From Syntrophomonas sp. UBA5314 (GTDB lineage Bacteria > Bacillota > Syntrophomonadia > Syntrophomonadales > Syntrophomonadaceae), in assembly GCA_002410325.1 (NCBI GenBank), contig DHRK01000042.1, forward strand, positions 11,720-75,719: DNA of 64,000 bases, read 5' to 3'. The notes under the pieces are model-generated. The model saw only the letters and a list, made by a program, of their open reading frames with translations, had not been told where the DNA came from and searched no databases. The translations under genes were made by a program, and so were the position numbers. How positions within the stretch are numbered: position 1 is the first letter of the stretch; each line of letters opens with the position of its first letter. Below are positions 9,138-17,356 of this stretch, in pieces.

Positions 9138-10108
9138 AGCTGAGCAAGCTTTATGCCCGGAAAGGCCTTATAGAAAAAGCGGTGGAATACAACGAAAGAG
9201 CCGCCGCGGCCCGGCCGGACAGTGTCAGTGCAGCGCTCAACCGCCTGTATTTTGAGAGCCTGGCCGGGGATAAGCGAGGCTGGCCGATGGAGCAAGCTGA
9301 ATTTTTTCCGGCAGGGGCAGCAAATCCCCTTAAGAGCGATGCAACCCGCCCCCTCAAGCTGCGCCAATTCGAATTGAAGAAATGGAACCGCCGTCCCATA
9401 GTGCTCTGCGGGACTTTGGACAAAGTCGCCCGGGCCGCTGAATTCCTGGGGGAAAACGGCGTTAAAGGCAAAATATATATTTGCGATGATGACCGGGCCG
9501 GGGAATCCTACCACGGAATTGATATTATAGGCGCGGAAGCTCTGGCCGTTCATCGCGGTGATAACCTCCTGCTGGGAAGCAAGGTGTTTTATCAGAGATA
9601 CCTGCGCTTTCTGCCGGGAATTACTTTAGGGGACTGGTTCTTCATGAGCCAGCTGCTTATGGATCCCTATGAGCGCAAGGGCTACGAAAACATGATGTAC
9701 TTCTTTTTCAAACGCCGCCGGGAGTCCTTCATAGTGCCGGGGATTGATCTGGTTCTGACCCAGCGCTGCAACCTGCGCTGCCGGCATTGCGCCAACCGCA
9801 TGCAGTACTATACTGCGCCTCATGATTATGAGGAAGAAGACTATTTGGAATCATTTGCCCGGGTGCTGAAGGCGGTGGATGGCGTGGCGAGCATGAGGAT
9901 AATCGGCGGAGAGCCTTTGCTGCTGCAGGAAAAAATAGAAAAAGTAATAGAGCGTTTCGGCAGTTCGGATAAAATATTCTGCATTGACATCCCCACCAAC
10001 GGGACGCTGCTTTTAAAAGAGAGAACCGCTTCCGTACTGGCCGGGTGTCCCAGAGCAACTGTGCTGGTAAATGATTACGGGGCGCCTCCCGGCGGGTCAA
10101 GGAATTGA
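8972..10108 (+). pseudogene. TPR - Rossmann-like - radical SAM segment of the same fused enzyme
   Basis: Continues the GT2 protein in the next frame. TPR repeats come first (GGPTPLLCCEMGNCF, then AVEYNERAAAARPDS, about 8972-9270). An alpha/beta Rossmann-like domain follows (PIVLCGTLDKVARAAEFLGE, ICDDDRAG). Then comes a radical SAM domain with CNLRCRHC (Cys codons at 9767, 9779, 9788) and a GGEPLL motif, as expected for 4Fe-4S and SAM binding. The frame is lost near 10084 by what looks like a second one-base deletion. The first in-frame ATG is 8987, but that lies inside the TPR and is unlikely to be a native start. An uninterrupted gene would encode a GT2-TPR-Rossmann-rSAM polypeptide of about 780 residues. 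Confidence 0.7.
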
Positions 10109-10521
10109 TGGCCCAGCTGAAAGCCGGTAAGATCTCGCATATGCTCTATCCTGCGCATACTCCCTGGTTTGATATGGGCGACTTCATATGCTGTGAACGC
10201 TCCGGGGAAGAAACGCACAACCTGTACCAGGCTTGTTTATCTAAGGAAGGCTGCGCCACCCTTCTGGGACACGAGCTCTATCTGTGCCCGGTGGCGGCCC
10301 ATGGAGCCGCTCTGGCAGCCGTACCCAGGCCGGAGGATGAATATGTGGATCTGCGCGACGACACTCTTTTGCGCGAACGTCTTTTCCGATTTTTTACACG
10401 TAAAACCCATCTTCAGGCCTGCCGTTTTTGCCTGGGCGGCAAAACCCGGGTGCCCCGGGGAGTGCAGGCTCACCATGCGCTGCCCTATCAATCAATAAGC
10501 GAAAGTGGGGAATTGTCGTGA
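10087..10521 (+). pseudogene. Radical SAM enzyme, C-terminal part after frameshift
   Basis: In the frame one base back from the previous segment, SRRVKELMAQLKAGKISHML continues the radical SAM barrel and leads to a Cys-rich C-terminus (GDFICCE, YQACLS, LYLCPV, CRFC at 10420-10431). These could be auxiliary-cluster ligands, as in SPASM/twitch-type peptide-modifying enzymes, though no standard SPASM spacing is recognisable. Its stop TGA overlaps the GTG start of the GT8 gene (GTGA, 10518-10521), a sign that the two were co-translated before decay. Confidence 0.65.
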
Positions 10522-11735
10522 TTCATGTGGCTTTTGCCCTGCATGATTATCTGGGCTCCTACAGCATGTATACCGGTACGGCTATGGCTTCACTTTTTGA
10601 AAATACCCGGGAGCCGGTAACCGTGCACCTGCTGCACAACGATACCTTGTCGCCGCAGAACCGGGAACGGTTTATACAGCTTTGCGCCTCCTACGGGCAA
10701 AATATCGGTTTCTACCGGGTGAGCGCCGAGCAAGACTTCGACATAGCCGCGATAGAGAAACGCGGTTACTGTGAAGGGATCATGTTCCGTCTCTATCTGC
10801 CCCGCCTTTTGCCCGCGGCGGTAGAAAAAATCATCTACTTGGATTCCGACCTCCTTATTAATATGGATATCCGGGAGCTATTTCAAAAAATCACTACCTT
10901 TTTCCCCGATCAGGATTTGCTGAATGTGGTTTTCCAGGATGATGTCCGGTATATGGACAGAAAATACAACTGGTTTTTAATCAGAAACCACAACCAGCCC
11001 CTCGGGGAGAAAATCTACCACTATAATGCCGCCGTATTCAATTTCTCCAACCAATTGCTCAACTTTGCCGGTTTGTATTTTGATTACTGGGACAAAACCC
11101 TCTGGCGAGACGCCGCGCTGGGCGCCGACCACAAGATGCATCTGCTCATCAGGATGCACAGCGGTCTGACCTATTTGCAGAGGAAGATGGATAAGGGGAT
11201 GGTTTTAACCCCCCAGGAGGAACTGGATTACGGCCAGGAGCTGCACCGGGCCGGTGAATATGAAAAATGCCGGGACTATTTAATAACCCGTTTAAATGTA
11301 GAACAGAATAACGAAATACTCGCCTCCAAGCTTTATATGCTGTCGGCGGCTTATGAAGCACTGGGGCAGAGCCGGGAGCAAAAGGACGCCCTGCTCATAT
11401 CACTGCGCTACGATACTCCCTATGTTTTTTCCTGCTTCAAACTGGGCATGCTGTGTTTCCAAGAAAAACACTACCGCCAGGCCCGTTTTTGGCTGGAGAC
11501 CTCGCTTCACGCCAAGCAGAATCTGCAGCAAATAGATGTTCAGGCCTTGAAATACAGGACTTATCAAAAGCTCAGCAAATGCTGCCTCAAGTTGAACGAT
11601 ATTGATGCCGCCATAAAATATAATGATTTGGCAGGTGAAATACGGCCGGATAGCCTCAGTGTAGCGATAAACCAAGAAGTTTTTAAACAGCTGCGGCCGG
11701 AGCAGGGAAGATACGGGGGCGGTTCTTTTGCCTAA
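10518..11735 (+). CDS. GT8-family glycosyltransferase with TPR domain
   Basis: 405 residues from GTG 10518, chosen because it overlaps the preceding stop and has GGGGAA upstream; the frame is open further upstream but that is read-through of the neighbour. Residues 1-~190 fit family GT8: VHLLHNDTLSP, then MFRLYLPRLLP, then IIYLDSDLLINMDI with the D-x-D motif. Residues ~210-400 are TPR helices ending AIKYNDLAGEIRPDSLSVAI, very like the tail of the GT2 protein upstream. It is the only intact modifying gene of the RiPP locus. A second sugar addition to the precursor is inference. A terminator follows at 11807. Confidence 0.78.
   Translation: MIHVAFALHDYLGSYSMYTGTAMASLFENTREPVTVHLLHNDTLSPQNRERFIQLCASYGQNIGFYRVSAEQDFDIAAIEKRGYCEGIMFRLYLPRLLPAAVEKIIYLDSDLLINMDIRELFQKITTFFPDQDLLNVVFQDDVRYMDRKYNWFLIRNHNQPLGEKIYHYNAAVFNFSNQLLNFAGLYFDYWDKTLWRDAALGADHKMHLLIRMHSGLTYLQRKMDKGMVLTPQEELDYGQELHRAGEYEKCRDYLITRLNVEQNNEILASKLYMLSAAYEALGQSREQKDALLISLRYDTPYVFSCFKLGMLCFQEKHYRQARFWLETSLHAKQNLQQIDVQALKYRTYQKLSKCCLKLNDIDAAIKYNDLAGEIRPDSLSVAINQEVFKQLRPEQGRYGGGSFA
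11714..11732 (+). repeat. Intergenic repeat motif GGGGRCGGTTCTTTYGCC, copy 1
   Basis: CGGGGGCGGTTCTTTTGCC overlaps the last codons and stop region of the GT8 gene. Copies occur at 13888-13905 (plus) and 61881-61901 (minus). Confidence 0.4.
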
Positions 11736-11806
11736 CCGCTCTTCAGGAACCTTTCAAACCGGTCCTTATCTATCCCGTTAACGGCCGCAATTTACATATC
11801 AAAAGA

Positions 11807-11843
11807 ACCCGGACCAAATTCGATGGCCCGGGTCCTTGTTTTC
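11807..11843 (+). terminator. Rho-independent terminator after GT8 gene
   Basis: Stem ACCCGGACCA / TGGCCCGGGT (nine of ten pairs), 7-base loop, then CCTTGTTTTC. Ends the RiPP modification operon. Confidence 0.65.
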
Positions 11844-11888
11844 AATCCTTACATTAATCCGAGCTTGCCTGATACTCTGATTATTTCT

Positions 11889-12152
11889 TTAAAACAGCCC
11901 CAACAGGTGTAATCCCTTTTCCCGCATCATTGCTCCGGCAATTACCAGCCAAACGGCCAAAGCGACTACTCCCAGGAGTATGTCAAACCACGACATGGAT
12001 GACCGCTTGGTCACAATATATAGGACAATAATAATAGCATAAAACGCGATAAGACCAAGCGCGATGTAAAACAAGCTGTTCCATTTGAAAAACAGCCATC
12101 CCACAATGAAAGCGGCTATTAATAAGCTGATCTCAAATACTGCACTGCGCAT
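11889..12152 (-). CDS. Small three-helix membrane protein
   Basis: 87 residues from ATG 12152, placed 7 bases after GGAGGG. Three hydrophobic segments (about 5-22, 26-47, 57-76) with short polar loops (TKRSSMSW). Stands alone on the minus strand, convergent with the GT8 gene. No family is recognised; function unknown. Confidence 0.6.
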   Translation of the reverse strand: MRSAVFEISLLIAAFIVGWLFFKWNSLFYIALGLIAFYAIIIVLYIVTKRSSMSWFDILLGVVALAVWLVIAGAMMREKGLHLLGLF

Positions 12153-12634
12153 GATCCGGCCCTCCAATAATAGCTATTCAATATCTGACTGGCATTTTCC
12201 TCCTATTTCTAATCGTCTATGGTTTCAATAATTACTATGCCTATAAATAAGGGATGGTGCGGAAATATAAGAATTAATCTGTAAATATGTAATAAAGCAA
12301 TAATGCCCGGACAAGTTTCTTATAGCCCCGATATGTGATTAAAAACCGGTACGGAAATAGAAGCCACCCCGGCCAGGTAAAACCGTCTGGATGATGAATT
12401 AACGGGCTATCCGGTCAAAGTTGACCTCTTTATCCTCTTTATCTATGCATTATGGGTCAATAAAAACAACAAGTATGTAAAGCAACGGGCTGTGCTGAGT
12501 TGCCGTTATCAGCACGAAGTGTTGAAGTAATTAGCTGTTTAATCCGGAAAAACGGTGCAACCAGCCTAATAGCAGGGACAAGACCTTCCCCTTGCGGACT
12601 CTAGATTATGTCTATTCTATAAAGGAGCAAATAC
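12153..12634. other. 482-base gap without a confident gene
   Basis: Mixed AT-rich sequence. An open stretch of 47 codons at 12387-12530 (plus) lacks a convincing start and may be a relic (DDELTGYPVKVDLFILF). AAAGGAG just before 12635 serves the GNAT fragment. Nothing else is supported. Confidence 0.4.
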
Positions 12635-12913
12635 ATGAATGTTACCCTTCGAACTGAGGAAGAGAAAGATTTTAGAATAGTAGAAAGTATAACCAGAGAG
12701 GCATTTTGGAATGTTTATAGACCCGGCTGCTGTGAACATTTTATCTTGCACCAATTAAGAAGTTTCCCGGAATTTATTAAAGAACTTGATTTTGTTGCTG
12801 AACTTGACGGAGAAGTGGCTGGCAATATTGTTTATAGCAAAGCTGTGGTTGTTGATGATGCAGGCACCAGGCATGAAGTAATTGGCGCAGTCCTTAAACC
12901 AAGCCCTGGCTGA
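12635..12913 (+). pseudogene. GNAT acetyltransferase, truncated N-terminal part
   Basis: Good ribosome site (AAAGGAG) and the N-terminus of a YhbS-like GNAT protein: MNVTLRTEEEKDFRIVESIT, AFWNVYRPGCCEHFILH, ELDFVAELDGEVAGNIVYSK. The frame leaves the family at about 12882, before the acetyl-CoA-binding motif (R/Q-x-x-G-x-G/A), and ends after a few unrelated residues. About half of the enzyme is missing, so it is unlikely to be active. Confidence 0.7.
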
Positions 12914-13004
12914 CGGAATCTTGACCGAGGAACAGGTTAAATTGAGCTTGAACGTTGCCAGGCAAACCATGCTGCTTATGATTGAAGCGAAAAAGAATAA
13001 ATAG
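12882..13004 (+). pseudogene. C-terminal relic of an unidentified small protein
   Basis: In the frame next to the GNAT fragment, an open 40-codon stretch begins exactly where GNAT similarity ends: LAQSLNQALADGILTEEQVK, then LNVARQTMLLMIEAKKNK and a stop, followed by a hairpin. It looks like the amphipathic C-terminus of a helical protein brought next to the GNAT gene by deletion. Family not recognised. Confidence 0.4.
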
Positions 13005-13018
13005 CAGAAACATATTGA

Positions 13019-13058
13019 GCCGCCTATCAGGACGCATTGTTCCGGTAGGCGGTTTGTA
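13019..13058 (+). terminator. Probable terminator hairpin
   Basis: CCGCCTATC...GGTAGGCGG imperfect stem followed by TTTGTATTTTC, downstream of the relic ending at 13004. Confidence 0.5.
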
Positions 13059-13157
13059 TTTTCTCTTAGCACCAAGTTATCGATGTATTTAAATTAGCAG
13101 CCAAGATTGGCGGACATAAAGACTCAACAATCACTTGCAGGGCTTATCCGCCCAGGA

Positions 13158-13826
13158 TTAGCTCAAGCCGTGCTGAGCCAGGATTTCCTGGATCTTGCTA
13201 AAGGGAAAATGAGGGGCTTCCCTTCGGGGCTCTACTGGCTCTGTCCTTATGTCTATATGGGGGCTGGGCTTGTTGCCCCGTGCGGGTCCGCCGTCAAAGT
13301 AGATGTCCGCATTATCCCCAAAATAATTGACGGCCTCTTCCAGAGTGGTGGCGTCAGGCAAGCCCTTGAGGTTGGAAGAACTGATCCCCAAAATAGTGCG
13401 GCTGTAATCATAAAGAGTGCGAATTTCACTATCCTGAAAGTATACTACAATTGCCTCGGAACCAGCGGTGGCGGCGTCCAACGGGGTGTTGGGCTTCTTC
13501 TGCACGTAGAAGCTTACCGGGGAAGGGCTGAAGATGTCGATAATACGCTGCTGGCGTTCGTCTATTTCGGCGAATTCTGCTATTCGGCTTTTGTCCATAA
13601 CGATGGTGATCGGCTTATCAGCTGGGCTATTGCGCATTGCTCTCAATTTTCCCAGAGCCCTGGCATTAAAGGCATCACAGACCAGAACGTATATGGTCAA
13701 AGTAGGTACACAAACGATTTTACCGTCACGAATAGCCTGACCGGCCATTTCGAACTCCCTGGGACCGGGTTTAAGAACTTGATAGCTTGGAGCCAGTATG
13801 ACATCCCTTTTATTTGCCATAGCCAT
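13158..13826 (-). CDS. Sua5/YciO/YrdC-family protein, divergent paralogue
   Basis: About 222 residues of the YrdC fold: AGQAIRDGKIVCVPTLTIYV, NARALGKLRAMRNSPADKPI, then GISSSNLKGLPDATTLEEAV and PHIDIRTEP. In canonical Sua5/TsaC (threonylcarbamoyl-AMP synthesis for tRNA t6A) the first block reads roughly FPTETVYGLG; here it is VPTLTIYVLVCDA, so several ATP/threonine-pocket residues differ. It may be a paralogue with another or reduced activity rather than the tRNA enzyme. ATG 13826 is preferred over 13835 because AAAGGGA would overlap the latter. It stands alone. Confidence 0.7.
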   Translation of the reverse strand: MAMANKRDVILAPSYQVLKPGPREFEMAGQAIRDGKIVCVPTLTIYVLVCDAFNARALGKLRAMRNSPADKPITIVMDKSRIAEFAEIDERQQRIIDIFSPSPVSFYVQKKPNTPLDAATAGSEAIVVYFQDSEIRTLYDYSRTILGISSSNLKGLPDATTLEEAVNYFGDNADIYFDGGPARGNKPSPHIDIRTEPVEPRREAPHFPFSKIQEILAQHGLS

Positions 13827-13887
13827 ATAAAACATCCCTTTCTGTAATCAATTTATAGTTTAATATCAAGACGGCCCAGGCGGGCTT

Positions 13888-13905
13888 GGGGACGGTTCTT
13901 TCGCC
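13888..13905 (+). repeat. Intergenic repeat motif, copy 2
   Basis: GGGGACGGTTCTTTCGCC, just beyond the 3' end of the large transporter gene on the opposite strand. Same motif as at 11714 and 61881. Confidence 0.45.
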
Positions 13906-13912
13906 CGCTTTA

Positions 13913-16177
13913 TCATGCCTGGGAAATCCTCTTAGGGCGGTTTCTTTTGGGATCGGTTTTCATACCGATGTAGTCCAGCACCAGGGCCAACAGGTAGGCC
14001 ATGATAAAGTAGAGCACCGCTACCATAACCAGCGGGAAAAAGGCGTCAAAAGTACGGCTGCGAATGATATCGCTGGCTTTGGTCAGATCCTGCACCGCGA
14101 TATAGCCGACCACTGATGTCATCTTGACCAGGGATATAAATTCGCCCTTGTAGACGGGCAGAACCTGTCTCACCGCCTGGGGCAGGATGATATAAACGAA
14201 GGTTTGAAAAGGAGTAAAACCGCCGGCGATCCCGGCCTCGGTCTGCCCTCTGTCAATGCTTTCGATGGCGGTTCGAAACATTTCCGAAACATAGGCGCCA
14301 AAGTTCATACCAAAGGCAATCACCGCCACGATTATCGGGTCGATATTCACCGAGGCAAATACTACATAGAAGATCAGCATGAGCAGGACCAGAACCGGGG
14401 TGCCGCGCAGGATGGAAATGTAAACCCTGGCAATAGTGCAAAGAATCCGGTTTCGGGCCATGCGCATGAAACAGATCAGAGCGCCCAGCAGGGTGCCAAA
14501 GAGCACTGACAACAGGGATATAATAGCGGTTACTTTCAAACCGTCTACGATTAGCAGATAGCGCTGCTCGACAATGATGTTATTTTTAAAGCTTTCGGAT
14601 ATGCTCTGGATAAACGATGTGACCGCTGACTCATCCGATTGTCCGTCGTATGCGGCCAGATTCTTTTTCAAAGTGAATACGCTGGTTCCCAGTTCGTAAT
14701 AGGGATCGGAAAAGTCAATCTGCTTCTTTCTCTCTTCGGTAATGACCAGGGTGCTGTCCACCATATCGATCTTGTTGCCGGCCACGGCCGCGATCAGGCT
14801 GGCAAACTCCATATCCTGTAGGACCAGTTCTTTGCCCAGGGAAGCGGCAAACCTTTCCGCCATTTCAATATCAAAACCGACGATCCGGTTGTTTTTTACG
14901 ATAGCAAAGGGCAGACCCTTGTCGCTTACCACGCCCACCACCAGGCGGCCGTTGTTTTTAGGATTATCGATTACCGGCATATCGTTTATGCCTCTGGTTA
15001 CCCAGCGGTCCGCCATATCATCATAGACGCCGTTAGCCTTAATTTGTTTTAGGAATTCATTGAACTGTTCCCGCAGCCGATCATTGTTTTGATTAAACCC
15101 CATACCCATAGGAATTCTATACAGATTCTCGCCTAAAATGGCCAGCTCTTGGTCGCTGCGCATCATTTCCAGCAAAGATTCGTGGGCGAAGAAGGCGGCG
15201 TCAATTTTGTTGGTCTTTACCGCCAGGATCAGATCGGATGGGCTTTTGTATTGCATTACCGTGGCGTTGGGATAGGTCTGGTGGGCGTATTCGTCATGAA
15301 TACCGCCTAATAAAACCCCGATCTTTTTATCTTTGAGGTCGTCAACCGTATTGAGTTTGCCGCTGGTATTACCGGTTTCGGGCACGCTGCCGCGCACAAG
15401 CACGGCAATGCCTCCATCATAGTAACTTTCCGAGAACAGCACCTTTTTCGCTCTTTCCTCGGTAATGGATATGCCGGAGGCGATCATGTCAATTTTGCCA
15501 GCCCCGAGAGCCGGAATCAATGCGCCGAATTCCATATTCACGATTTCCAACTGCATATCCAGCTTTTGGGCAATGTAGGCAGCCATTTCAATATCAAAGC
15601 CTACCATTTTATTTGAGCTGTCGATATAGGCAATCGGTTCGCCGGTATTGGCAGTGCCCAGCCTCAGGGTGCCTTTGCTCCCGGTCAATTTAATATCGGG
15701 CATCGGCGCCGGGTCGCCCTGTTTGGGAAACCAGCGCTTCATCATATCATCGTAAGTGCCGTTGGCCTTGAGTTCTTTCACCGTTTCATCAATGGCCGTT
15801 TTGAGTTCTTGGTTTTGCAGCTGTACGGCAAAGCCGAATTTATCTTTCATCAGCAATTCAGGAAGAATTACCAATCCCTCATTCTTGGCAACGATATTCT
15901 CCAATATGGGCTTGTCATAGACAGTGGCGTCTGCTTTCCCTTCTCTTACAGCTATGGCGGCGTCAAGAGGACCGTTGTAATATTGGAATTTAGCATCCGG
16001 GAATTTGGCGAGGGTAAACTGGTCCGCCGCTGTCCCGGTTACTACAGCAAAGGTTTTGCCTCCGTTAAGCATGGACAGACGGGTTATCTGTCCATTCTCG
16101 TTCTGGCAGCCTGCCAGCGAAAGAATGAGGGAAAAAAATATTCCGGTGATTAGCAGTTTATTCCGCAACAGATACAC
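13913..16177 (-). CDS. Fused amino-acid-type ABC binding protein (permuted tandem) and permease
   Basis: 754 residues. A lipoprotein signal (hydrophobic 8-22, lipobox LAGC, Cys24) is followed by four half-domains of the SBP_bac_3 family, in unusual order: a C-terminal half (about 37-152, ending YDDMMKRWF), N-terminal half (168-262, GTLRLGTANTGEPIAYID, VGFDIEMAAYIAQKL), C-terminal half (277-394) and N-terminal half (408-505, VGFDIEMAERFAASLGK). A HisM/GlnP-type permease with about five helices completes it (540-740; motif EAGIAGGFTPFQTFVYIILP). It likely imports polar amino acids with an ATPase encoded elsewhere. The middle N-C pair could fold as a normal binding protein; the outer halves could pair with each other. 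A related 260-residue protein is encoded divergently at 16500. Confidence 0.85.
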   Translation of the reverse strand: MYLLRNKLLITGIFFSLILSLAGCQNENGQITRLSMLNGGKTFAVVTGTAADQFTLAKFPDAKFQYYNGPLDAAIAVREGKADATVYDKPILENIVAKNEGLVILPELLMKDKFGFAVQLQNQELKTAIDETVKELKANGTYDDMMKRWFPKQGDPAPMPDIKLTGSKGTLRLGTANTGEPIAYIDSSNKMVGFDIEMAAYIAQKLDMQLEIVNMEFGALIPALGAGKIDMIASGISITEERAKKVLFSESYYDGGIAVLVRGSVPETGNTSGKLNTVDDLKDKKIGVLLGGIHDEYAHQTYPNATVMQYKSPSDLILAVKTNKIDAAFFAHESLLEMMRSDQELAILGENLYRIPMGMGFNQNNDRLREQFNEFLKQIKANGVYDDMADRWVTRGINDMPVIDNPKNNGRLVVGVVSDKGLPFAIVKNNRIVGFDIEMAERFAASLGKELVLQDMEFASLIAAVAGNKIDMVDSTLVITEERKKQIDFSDPYYELGTSVFTLKKNLAAYDGQSDESAVTSFIQSISESFKNNIIVEQRYLLIVDGLKVTAIISLLSVLFGTLLGALICFMRMARNRILCTIARVYISILRGTPVLVLLMLIFYVVFASVNIDPIIVAVIAFGMNFGAYVSEMFRTAIESIDRGQTEAGIAGGFTPFQTFVYIILPQAVRQVLPVYKGEFISLVKMTSVVGYIAVQDLTKASDIIRSRTFDAFFPLVMVAVLYFIMAYLLALVLDYIGMKTDPKRNRPKRISQA

Positions 16178-16499
16178 TCCTTAAGCAGCTGGTTGCCCCA
16201 TCTAATAGTATCAGTAAGCTGTTCTTTATGCTAATTTCAAAATCGTCATTTCGGGCTATATTCTTTATTCAATTTGCGCGACAATAGTTAAAGAAGCTCT
16301 TCACGATGCTTACGGGGATTTACGCAAATCTCAAATTAAACGGTAGCTAATAACCATTACAAAACAATTAACAAGCATCTCCGGCAAGTGATTTTCCAAT
16401 ACTTAATGGAACGGGGAGGAGGTATACGGAGCCGTTGGGCGCAGGCCTGCCCGAGGTCGGGGAGGCATTTATCAAAGCAAATATTAAGGGGGCAAATTC
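16178..16499. other. 322-base divergent intergenic region
   Basis: Separates two divergent binding-protein genes and should hold both promoters. It is AT-rich on the left. A GC-rich patch at about 16430-16470 contains the imperfect palindrome GGGCGCAGGCCTGCCC. TAAGGGGG before ATG 16500 is the ribosome site. No gene or known riboswitch is recognisable. Confidence 0.4.
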
Positions 16500-17282
16500 A
16501 TGTTAAAAAGGGTAAGCGGTATTTTAATGGTGGTGCTGATTCTCCTGGCCGTAGCTGTTTCCGGCTGCACTTCCAGGGAGAAGATCACGGCCACCAGCCA
16601 GTTGAACGGCAAGACATTCGCAGTTCCCACCGGCACGGTGGCCGACAAACTGGTATTATCCAAATTCCCCAATGCCCACTTTCAATACTATAATACAGTG
16701 CTCGACTGCTGTATGGCGGTACAATCGGGGAAAGCCGACGCGGCTGCTTATGACGAACCGATCTTGAAGAACATTGCGGCGAAAAACCCGGGCCTGGTGG
16801 TTTTACCGGATGTGATCACGGTTGACAACTATGGCTTTGCCGTAAATCTAAACAACCAGGAATTGAAAACGGCCATTGACGATACCATAAAGGAACTTAA
16901 GGCCGATGGAACCTATAATCAGATGATGACCCGCTGGTTCCCGAAAACCGGCAGCCCGGCAGCTATGCCGGATATAAAACTGGACGGAACCAAGGGAACT
17001 TTAAGATTCGGTACGGCGGCGGTGACCGAAGCGTTTTCTTTTGTAGACGGCAGTCAAAAAGTGGTGGGTTTTGATATTGAACTGGCCGGCTATGTGGCTA
17101 AAAAAATGGGCATGAAATTAGAAATCGTGAACATGGACTTCGGAGCGATGATCCCGGCTTTGACAGCCGGCAAAGTAGATATGATCGGTGCCTGCATTAC
17201 CATAACCGATGAACGGGCCAAGAGCGTTCTATTCTCAGAGTCCTATTATAAGGGAGGTATTGCAGCCCTGGTTAAAGAATAA
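16500..17282 (+). CDS. Permuted amino-acid-type substrate-binding lipoprotein
   Basis: 260 residues with a lipoprotein signal (hydrophobic 5-20, VSGC, Cys23). The mature part holds a C-terminal SBP_bac_3 half first (about 35-147: NGKTFAVPTGTVADKLVLSK, ending TYNQMMTRWF) and an N-terminal half second (165-260: GTLRFGTAAVTEAFSFVDGS, VGFDIELAGYVAKKMGM, ITITDERAKSVLFS). This is the reverse of the family order and equals the first two half-domains of the fused protein at 13913-16177, to which it is clearly paralogous. It is either a circularly permuted binding protein or a truncated copy of the longer gene. Confidence 0.82.
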   Translation: MLKRVSGILMVVLILLAVAVSGCTSREKITATSQLNGKTFAVPTGTVADKLVLSKFPNAHFQYYNTVLDCCMAVQSGKADAAAYDEPILKNIAAKNPGLVVLPDVITVDNYGFAVNLNNQELKTAIDDTIKELKADGTYNQMMTRWFPKTGSPAAMPDIKLDGTKGTLRFGTAAVTEAFSFVDGSQKVVGFDIELAGYVAKKMGMKLEIVNMDFGAMIPALTAGKVDMIGACITITDERAKSVLFSESYYKGGIAALVKE

Positions 17283-17356
17283 TACACAGAAATGAGAGTA
17301 CTAGACCAGTGGAGATATCATACCGGGAACATATACCCTATTATAAAGCCTCCCGG

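Noticed and set aside
8843..9553. Minus-strand open frame of 236 codons inside the RiPP locus
   Set aside because: Antisense to the TPR/Rossmann segment; no domain recognised. The plus strand shows clear homology despite frameshifts.
12387..12530. Possible 47-codon gene in the 12.2-12.6 kb gap
   Set aside because: It has no acceptable start codon with ribosome site. Kept only as a note in the intergenic entry.
13107..13847. Plus-strand open frame of 246 codons
   Set aside because: It is antisense to the YrdC-family gene, has no ribosome site and no recognisable domain.
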